Assembly (NCBI GenBank): GCA_937902105.1 | Contig: CALGTP010000466.1 | Location: 1-40,751 of the forward strand | Length of the DNA stretch: 40,751 nt | Direction of reading: 5' to 3' | Source: an uncultured Actinomycetes bacterium | GTDB lineage: Bacteria; Actinomycetota; Acidimicrobiia; Acidimicrobiales; Ilumatobacteraceae | Shown: piece by piece, positions 35,458 to 40,751 of the stretch | Layout: each line of letters opens with the position of its first letter | How positions within the stretch are numbered: the first letter of the stretch is position 1 | Program-made: the position numbers and the translations under genes | Notes under the pieces: model-generated | What the model was told of the DNA's origin: nothing | What the model saw: only the letters and a program-made list of their open reading frames with translations | Database searches by the model: none

Positions 35458-37776
35458 ATGAAACTGGCCGCCGTTCTCATCTGCAAGGCAAGCGACGAAG
35501 AGGCCAAGGTGCTGGACGTATGCCTGGAATCGCTTTCCAAGGCCGCGGACGGCATCTTTTTGACGGTCACGGGGAAGAACGCGGCGTGCGAGGAGGTCGG
35601 GAGGAAGTACGGGGCCGTCATTTCCACCGTGGAGTGGACCGGCGACTTCTCCGAGGCCCGCAACTTCGCCCTCGCGCAGGTTCCCAAGGACTATGACTAC
35701 TGGATGTGGGCGGACGCGGACGACGCCGTTCGCGGGATCGAGAGGCTGAGGGACACCATCGAGGCCCACCCGGAGTGCGACGCCTTCGTGTTCAACTACC
35801 TGTACGCCTTCGACAAGTGGAAGAACCCGGTCGTGGTCCACATGAAGACGCGCGTCCTCCGGAACGACGGGTGCGTCGAGTGGAGGGGCGCCCTCCACGA
35901 GGACTTCCACGCCTTCCGCGAGCTGAACTCGAAGATGGTGGAGGACATCGAGTGGATCCACCTGTCCGACGAGACGAGGCACAGGGACTCGCAGAAAAGG
36001 AACGTCGCCATCGCGTCGAGACAGGCCAAGGCCGACCCGTCCGACCCGAGGACGTACTGGAACCTCGGCAACGCGCTCAAGGCCGACGGGAAGGACGCCA
36101 AGGCCCTCGCCGCGTTCAGGAAGTTCATGGCCACGTCGAAGTCCGAGGAGGAGAAGTACATCGTCCTCGTCCGCATTTCCGAGATTTACGTGTCCATGGG
36201 AAGGCTCGCGGACGCCCTGGACTCGATCCGCATGGCCATCGGGACCCGCCCGAGCTACCCGGACGCCCACATCGCGTCCGCGAGGATCCTGATGTCGATG
36301 AGGCGCAACCAGGAGGCCAAGGAGGCCGTGATGATGGGCCTCCAGCTCCCGCCCCCGTACCACAAGGCCATCGTCTTCAACCCGAGGGATTACGACTTGG
36401 AACCGCTGAGGCTCCTCGCGGAGATATACCTCGCCCTCGGCACCCCGCAGCTGTCCCTTGAGGCGCTGAGGGCGTGCGCGAGGATCACGCCGAAGGACGA
36501 GGACCTGCAGAGGCTGATCGTCCGCATGGAATCCGAGGCAAGGAGGTCCGACGAGGTGGTCGCGCTGGTCGAGAGGCTGAAGGACCTGCCGGACGACGAG
36601 CTTCGGGCCGGGATCGAGGCCGTGGAGCCGGAATACAGGTCCCATCCCGCGCTCACGCACCTCCGAAACACCAGGCTGGTCAAGAGGGAGTCGTCCGGGA
36701 GGGACGTGGTCTTCTACTGCGGGTTCACCGAGGAGGAATGGACGCCCGAGACGGCCAGGACCAGGGGGATCGGCGGGTCGGAGGAGGCCGTCATCCACCT
36801 TTCCAGGAGAATGGCCGAGAGGGGGCTGAACGTGACCGTCTACAACAACTGCGGGCACATGAGGCAGGCGTTCGACGGCGTGGAATACCGCCCGTTCTGG
36901 GAGTGGAACTACCGCGACAGACAGGACGCCGTGATCGTATGGCGCTCGCCCCGCGCCCTCGACTACGAGATCAACAGCGACACCGTGATCCTCGACATGC
37001 ACGACGTGGTGGGGACGGGCGAGTTCACCGAGGAGAGGATCGCAAGGGTGAGGAAGGTGATGTTCAAGTCGAAGTGCCACCGCGACCTGTACCCGCAGGT
37101 TCCCGAGGAGAAGTGCGGGATCGTCCAGAACGGCATCGTCTGGGACCAGTTCCAGGAGGAGGCCGAGAAGGACCCCGACCTGATAATCAACACGTCCTCC
37201 CCGGACCGGAGCCTAAAGACGCTCCTGAGGGCATTTTCCCGCGTCAGGGAGGCCGTCCCGACCGCCAGGCTCCAGTGGGCCTACGGCTGGGGCGTATGGG
37301 ACTCCGTGTTCGCCGGGGACGCCGAGAGGACCGAGTGGAAGGACGAGGTGATCGCGCTCGCCGAGGCCACGCCGGGCGTGGAGATGCTCGGGAGGGTGAG
37401 CCACGGGGAGGTCGCCGGGATGTACCGGAGGGCGTCCGTCTTCGCCTACCCGACGGCGTTCTACGAGATCGACTGCATCTCCGCGAGGAAGGCCCAGGCG
37501 GGAGGGGCGTGGCCGGTGGTCACGGACTTCGCCGCGCTTGACGAGACCGTCGCCTTCGGGACCAAGGTCCACGCGGATCCCGACAGGGAAAACTGGGGGA
37601 AGCCGTACAAGTTCGACTTCGGACTCCAGGAGGAACGCGCCGTGGACGAGTGGGTCGCCGCGTGCATTGACGCGCTGAAAAATCCCCCGTCGGCGGGGAA
37701 GGTGGCCGGGATGAGGGAATGGACGAGGAAGTTCGACTGGGAGGCGGTTACGGACGCGTGGATGGAAGTGATATAA
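35458..37776 (+). CDS. Bifunctional glycosyltransferase (GT2 + TPR + GT4-like)
   Basis: A 772-residue protein. Residues 1-175: GT-A domain (KLAAVLICKASDEEAKV; WMWADADDAV supplies the DxD-like acid at about residue 84; GCVEWRGALHEDF is the acceptor block). About 185-400: tetratricopeptide repeats (TYWNLGNALKADGKDAKALA and following). About 415-772: GT-B domain (FYCGFTEEEWTPETARTRGIGGSEEAV; later SSPDRSLKTLLRAF and an acid in the YPTAFYEIDCISARKAQ block). It probably builds a glycan with two sugar steps; the TPR part may hold a protein acceptor. It lies inside the virion gene cluster, so the acceptor may be a virion protein. Confidence 0.8.
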   Translation: MKLAAVLICKASDEEAKVLDVCLESLSKAADGIFLTVTGKNAACEEVGRKYGAVISTVEWTGDFSEARNFALAQVPKDYDYWMWADADDAVRGIERLRDTIEAHPECDAFVFNYLYAFDKWKNPVVVHMKTRVLRNDGCVEWRGALHEDFHAFRELNSKMVEDIEWIHLSDETRHRDSQKRNVAIASRQAKADPSDPRTYWNLGNALKADGKDAKALAAFRKFMATSKSEEEKYIVLVRISEIYVSMGRLADALDSIRMAIGTRPSYPDAHIASARILMSMRRNQEAKEAVMMGLQLPPPYHKAIVFNPRDYDLEPLRLLAEIYLALGTPQLSLEALRACARITPKDEDLQRLIVRMESEARRSDEVVALVERLKDLPDDELRAGIEAVEPEYRSHPALTHLRNTRLVKRESSGRDVVFYCGFTEEEWTPETARTRGIGGSEEAVIHLSRRMAERGLNVTVYNNCGHMRQAFDGVEYRPFWEWNYRDRQDAVIVWRSPRALDYEINSDTVILDMHDVVGTGEFTEERIARVRKVMFKSKCHRDLYPQVPEEKCGIVQNGIVWDQFQEEAEKDPDLIINTSSPDRSLKTLLRAFSRVREAVPTARLQWAYGWGVWDSVFAGDAERTEWKDEVIALAEATPGVEMLGRVSHGEVAGMYRRASVFAYPTAFYEIDCISARKAQAGGAWPVVTDFAALDETVAFGTKVHADPDRENWGKPYKFDFGLQEERAVDEWVAACIDALKNPPSAGKVAGMREWTRKFDWEAVTDAWMEVI

Positions 37777-37777
37777 T
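37769..37777 (+). promoter_or_regulatory. Extended -10 promoter, leaderless
   Basis: TGA-TATAAT lies over the stop of the glycosyltransferase and ends 6 bases before the ATG at 37784, the tightest leaderless arrangement in the window. No -35. Confidence 0.55.
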
Positions 37778-37783
37778 GGGCCT

Positions 37784-38098
37784 ATGACCGACTTCTCGCC
37801 GACAATCTCCGACGCCGGGTTCGACGACGTCCTCGCCGGCGCCGAGCTTTACAAGATCCTCCGGGTCGGCCCGGCGGAGCTTGCGTTTCCCGACGCCAAG
37901 GACAGGCTCGTCGGGATCGCCGACTTCGTGAACAAGTACCCGGACTCCCTCCAGCGCATCTCCCAGGCCATGAGGCGGATGCCTCGCGGATCGACGCCCC
38001 TGGAGCACGTCGGCAGGTTCGTCGTCCTCCAGGAGAAGCGCATGGGGCTGAAGTCGCAGATCGCCCAGCTCGAAAAGGAAATCTCGATGTATGAGTGA
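37784..38098 (+). CDS. Small helical protein, unknown (spike operon)
   Basis: A 104-residue protein beginning MTDFSPTISDAGFDDVLAG, with a coiled-coil-like C-terminus (GLKSQIAQLEKEI). It precedes the spike genes from a probable leaderless promoter and overlaps the next gene by eight bases. It may be a chaperone or small structural protein of the tail. No family is recognised. Confidence 0.6.
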   Translation: MTDFSPTISDAGFDDVLAGAELYKILRVGPAELAFPDAKDRLVGIADFVNKYPDSLQRISQAMRRMPRGSTPLEHVGRFVVLQEKRMGLKSQIAQLEKEISMYE

Positions 38099-38411
38099 GA
38101 CCATCGTCAGCGGAAGGCCGCCAAAGCCGTCGTCCGCGTCCGGCCTCACGGATGCCGAGCTTCGGGCGACGCCGGTACCCGTGTCGGGCACCGTCACCTC
38201 GTCCCTCCCCGGCCCGTACGTCCTCCTCCTTGAGGAAGCCTCGTCCACGATCACGTATATCGGCGAGGCGGATCCCGGCACGGCGACGTCCGCCTCCTCG
38301 TGGAGGATCAAGAGGCTCGACTCGACGTCGGGACTCGCCGTGAAGTACGGCGGGGGCGTGACGACTTTCTCCCAGGTCTGGGACGACAGGGCCGCGCTCG
38401 CATACTCGTAA
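38091..38411 (+). CDS. Small virion-like protein (TDAELRATPVPV type)
   Basis: A 106-residue protein. GLTDAELRATPVPVSGTVTSS and the following TYIGEADPGTATSASSWRI are found as a recurring pattern in phage tail-end and adhesin-cap proteins. It is beta-rich with no membrane segment. It lies just upstream of the tail spike and is coupled to the preceding gene by an overlap. It may cap or attach the spike. Confidence 0.65.
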   Translation: MSETIVSGRPPKPSSASGLTDAELRATPVPVSGTVTSSLPGPYVLLLEEASSTITYIGEADPGTATSASSWRIKRLDSTSGLAVKYGGGVTTFSQVWDDRAALAYS

Positions 38412-38420
38412 CTTTCAAAT

Positions 38421-38717
38421 ATGAAATGGTCCGCAATCATCGAGAGGAAGGAAGCCGTGGACGCGTCGGGCGCCATGGCGTACTCCGTGGGCATCTGCGC
38501 CGACGGGGAGGTCGTCATGTCCGGGGTGGAGATCAGGGACGTCCCTGCCACGATCCAGCAGGCAGTCGCCGCGAGGGTCACGGCCTTCGCCTCGTCCTAC
38601 GAGCTGGCCTCCGGGCTTCCGTCCGTCGGCGACGAGATCGTCGTCATCGAGGCGTCGGAAACGACGGCGTCCGCGACCGAGATGAGCTACAACGTTCCCG
38701 AGGAGCCTAAAGAGTAA
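38421..38717 (+). CDS. Small protein before tail spike, unknown
   Basis: A 98-residue protein beginning MKWSAIIERKEAVDASG, with a beta-alpha-like pattern and an acidic end (NVPEEPKE). Start in aaatATG. It lies 11 bases before the spike gene. Similar small proteins next to spikes are often assembly factors; that is inference. Confidence 0.6.
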   Translation: MKWSAIIERKEAVDASGAMAYSVGICADGEVVMSGVEIRDVPATIQQAVAARVTAFASSYELASGLPSVGDEIVVIEASETTASATEMSYNVPEEPKE

Positions 38718-38728
38718 CCAACCGGCCT

Positions 38729-40751
38729 GTGGCAAATAGGATCGCAAACGGCGCCGGGACGAGCTTCAACACGGCCGCCAACTGGGACGAGGGCTGGACG
38801 ACCCCGACCGTCCACGCGTCCACGTCCATCGCCGTAACGGGCGCGGGCGTCTTTTCGGCCACGCAGACCGCCCCGAACACGGCGAACAAGGCCACCGGGG
38901 TGCTCGTGAAGTGCGTCGCCAGGGGAACGGCCGGGACGATCATGGCCACGCTCCAGGAGAACAGCGCGGGCTGGGTGGACAAGGCTTCCGCCACGATCAA
39001 TATCACGGACCTCGTCGCCTCGACGGACATTTTCTTCAAGTTCACGACCCCGTACACGTTCGCCTCCGTCGCCGCGAACTATTACCGCATAAAGCTGGAC
39101 ACGACCGGGGCGTCGGGAACGACGAGCATGGCGGCGGACTCGGGCGCGGCCAACTTCATGCAGTGCTGCTACATGGACTCGAACGCCGTCCCCGCCGCCG
39201 GAGACGACATCGTGGTCACCTCGCCGAACATGGGCGCGGCGCTCTCGATGACGCTGGACTCCAGCCCGACCTTCGGATCGGGGACGAACACGTCCGTTCC
39301 GACGTTCCGCTCCGTCGGGAACGCGATCGTCGTCTCGAACCTCGGGTCGCTCGAATGGCCGACCGGGTCCAGCAGGACCGCCACCGTAAAGGGAAACGTG
39401 ATGCTTGAGTCCGGCGGTGGGTTGTATTTTGGACGCACGACGGGCCAGGTCCCCGTCGGAACGCTGGCGAAGCTCGTGTTCGACCAGAACGGAACGACCG
39501 CGAACTACGGGCTTGTCAAGCTCACGGGGGGCGTACTGCACATGCAGGGAGCGTCGCTCGCCTACAACCACGCGACGCTCGCGTCCGGCGTGGGAACGGC
39601 GGCAGATCCGGCTATCTACGCCGATGCCGTGGACTGGAGCGTCGGCGACTACGTCGTGCACGCCCCGTCGGGGAACGGGGCCACGAACTACGACGAGACG
39701 GAGCCGCGATACATCATCGCCAAGAACAGTGCGACGAGCTACGTCCTGTCCTCGACCTCCGGAGGCGCGGAGACCGCGCTCGCCTATACGCACACGGGCG
39801 CGCTGTGCGCCAACCTCACGCGGCCGACGTGGATCACCACGACCGACCCGACAAAGGCGTGGTACATGGACAACGCCGAGATCACGACGATCGGGAACTC
39901 TGACTTCGACGGGTGTCGCTTCTCAAACTGGGGAAGCACCACGGCGGGGAAGCTCGACCTTATCTTTTCCAACATTTCCACGGAACTCTTTACGCTCGAC
40001 GACGCCGTGTTCGACTCGAACCTCGCTGGGTTCGTCAGGCTCGGCAACAACAACGACGCGCGAACGTTCGAGAAGATCATCTTCTACGACTACAACACCA
40101 CCGGCAACGCCGGCGCGCTTTTCTCCGCGTCCTTCCGCAACAAGACGTGGAACGACTGCCACGTCATCGACTCGCAGTCGGCGGGGTTCTTCCCGTTCGC
40201 AGCCGAGTCGAACACGTTCAACGACTGCACGGCCTGGGCGTGCGGACGAGGCGGCGCGACCGCCAACGGGGGCTTTGCGCCCGTGAACTGCGCCTCGGTC
40301 GTACTGAACAACTGCGAGTCGCACGCCTGCCGATCCTACGGCATCGACTTCGCCAGCATGTCGGCCTTCACGGCCAACTACTGCCTGTTCGGGACGAAGG
40401 GGTACAACGGAACCTCCGACGTATTCTGCACGTCGGACGGGTTCGTCACGGCCGTGCTCGAATCGTGCATGTTCTCGTCGCCGACGCTCATAGCGAACAA
40501 CCTGAACGCCTCGCCGGGATCCCTCGTCGCATTCCAGCTCCTGAACCAGACGACGAACACGCACAGGTGGTACTCCCCCGGCGGCGCGGGATACTCCGTC
40601 GGGTCGGGACTGGCGGACACGACGACGCTGAAGGCGGGACACCTGTCGGCAAGGCTCGACCCGGAGGACACGACGAACGGCATGACGTTTCAGACCCGCG
40701 TGCTGGCGACTCCGGGGGAGTCGGCCCAGATCTTCGGCATGATCCAGAAGA
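38729..40751 (+). CDS. Tail spike/receptor-binding protein, N-terminal part (runs off window)
   Basis: The frame opens at GTG 38729 (cctGTGG, the same T-at-minus-one context as other starts) and stays open for 674 codons to the window end; no earlier in-frame ATG fits. The N-terminus (about 1-130) is a beta-rich attachment-like domain. About residues 230-550 show recurring Asn/Asp-Gly-Cys turns (NDCTAWACGRGG, NNCESHACRSYG) of a parallel beta-helix. The C-terminal visible part aligns with 1-639 of the window and ends in the shared 55 bases. If the genome wraps to base 640, the protein would have 807 residues in frame. Probably recognises or digests a host polysaccharide. Confidence 0.8.
   Translation, partial: MANRIANGAGTSFNTAANWDEGWTTPTVHASTSIAVTGAGVFSATQTAPNTANKATGVLVKCVARGTAGTIMATLQENSAGWVDKASATINITDLVASTDIFFKFTTPYTFASVAANYYRIKLDTTGASGTTSMAADSGAANFMQCCYMDSNAVPAAGDDIVVTSPNMGAALSMTLDSSPTFGSGTNTSVPTFRSVGNAIVVSNLGSLEWPTGSSRTATVKGNVMLESGGGLYFGRTTGQVPVGTLAKLVFDQNGTTANYGLVKLTGGVLHMQGASLAYNHATLASGVGTAADPAIYADAVDWSVGDYVVHAPSGNGATNYDETEPRYIIAKNSATSYVLSSTSGGAETALAYTHTGALCANLTRPTWITTTDPTKAWYMDNAEITTIGNSDFDGCRFSNWGSTTAGKLDLIFSNISTELFTLDDAVFDSNLAGFVRLGNNNDARTFEKIIFYDYNTTGNAGALFSASFRNKTWNDCHVIDSQSAGFFPFAAESNTFNDCTAWACGRGGATANGGFAPVNCASVVLNNCESHACRSYGIDFASMSAFTANYCLFGTKGYNGTSDVFCTSDGFVTAVLESCMFSSPTLIANNLNASPGSLVAFQLLNQTTNTHRWYSPGGAGYSVGSGLADTTTLKAGHLSARLDPEDTTNGMTFQTRVLATPGESAQIFGMIQK
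40697..40751 (+). repeat. 55-bp exact repeat at window end
   Basis: Identical to 585-639. The preceding bases differ (c at 40696, g at 584), so the match is exactly 55 long and stops at the contig end. Confidence 0.9.

Noticed and set aside
1..40751. Integrase, excisionase or lysogeny repressor
   Set aside because: No recombinase motif or attachment-like tRNA overlap was found; the HTH-nuclease is the only regulator candidate.
1..40751. CRISPR array or diversity-generating retroelement
   Set aside because: The only short direct repeats are the rep iterons; there is no spacer pattern and no reverse transcriptase with a template repeat.

Overview
The window is almost all of a tailed double-stranded DNA phage genome, probably podovirus-like. 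It has terminase small and large subunits, portal, scaffold-like protein, a DUF5309/SU10-type major capsid protein, a beta-propeller nozzle-like protein, two very large probable ejection proteins, tail spikes and fibres, and a lysis cassette. I see no tail tube, tape measure, integrase or phage repressor. The DNA is GC-rich (about 60% by eye, not computed). Arginine is very often AGG, and the phage carries a matching tRNA-Arg(CCU). The host cannot be named. Several promoters place the -10 box only 6-9 bases before the start codon, which implies leaderless mRNAs as are frequent in Actinobacteria and Deinococcota. A few leftward genes do have perfect Shine-Dalgarno sites, so the host ribosome has a normal anti-SD.

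Layout. Rightward late genes run from about 26.5 kb to the right end and continue at the left end: structural protein, glycosyltransferase, DNA methyltransferase (with a nested HNH gene), terminase, portal, scaffold, capsid, a bifunctional glycosyltransferase and tail-spike genes; then at 1-12.5 kb spike/fibre, adaptor, nozzle, glycine-rich fibre and two giant ejection proteins. A short leftward cluster (12.5-14.0 kb; LPD29 and small proteins) has two near-identical promoters with a palindrome in the spacer. A rightward lysis cassette follows (14.0-15.9 kb; M23 endolysin, holin-like, membrane coiled-coil protein). From 23.1 to 15.9 kb a leftward early block encodes an ERF annealase, RusA-like resolvase, HNH proteins, a DNA methyltransferase, a tRNA and many tiny zinc-ribbon or membrane proteins. 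A compact divergent control region (23.09-23.24 kb) separates it from a rightward HTH-nuclease gene and a replication-initiator gene that contains iterons (probable origin). Next come a glycosyltransferase and a SAM methyltransferase.

The most unusual part is 16.98-17.68 kb, with a relative at 21.4 kb. The leftward early transcript contains three segments closed by the same GC-rich clamp helix. One is a branched RNA with a hammerhead-like core, one contains a tRNA-like domain without a usable anticodon loop, and one is a short hairpin just upstream of the tRNA. A 45-residue basic protein lies between the first two. This looks like an undescribed family of phage RNAs.

The window ends in the same tail-spike family with which it begins. 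Its last 55 bases are identical to 585-639, so the contig either wraps around a circular or redundant genome with two spike alleles, or cuts through two tandem spike genes.
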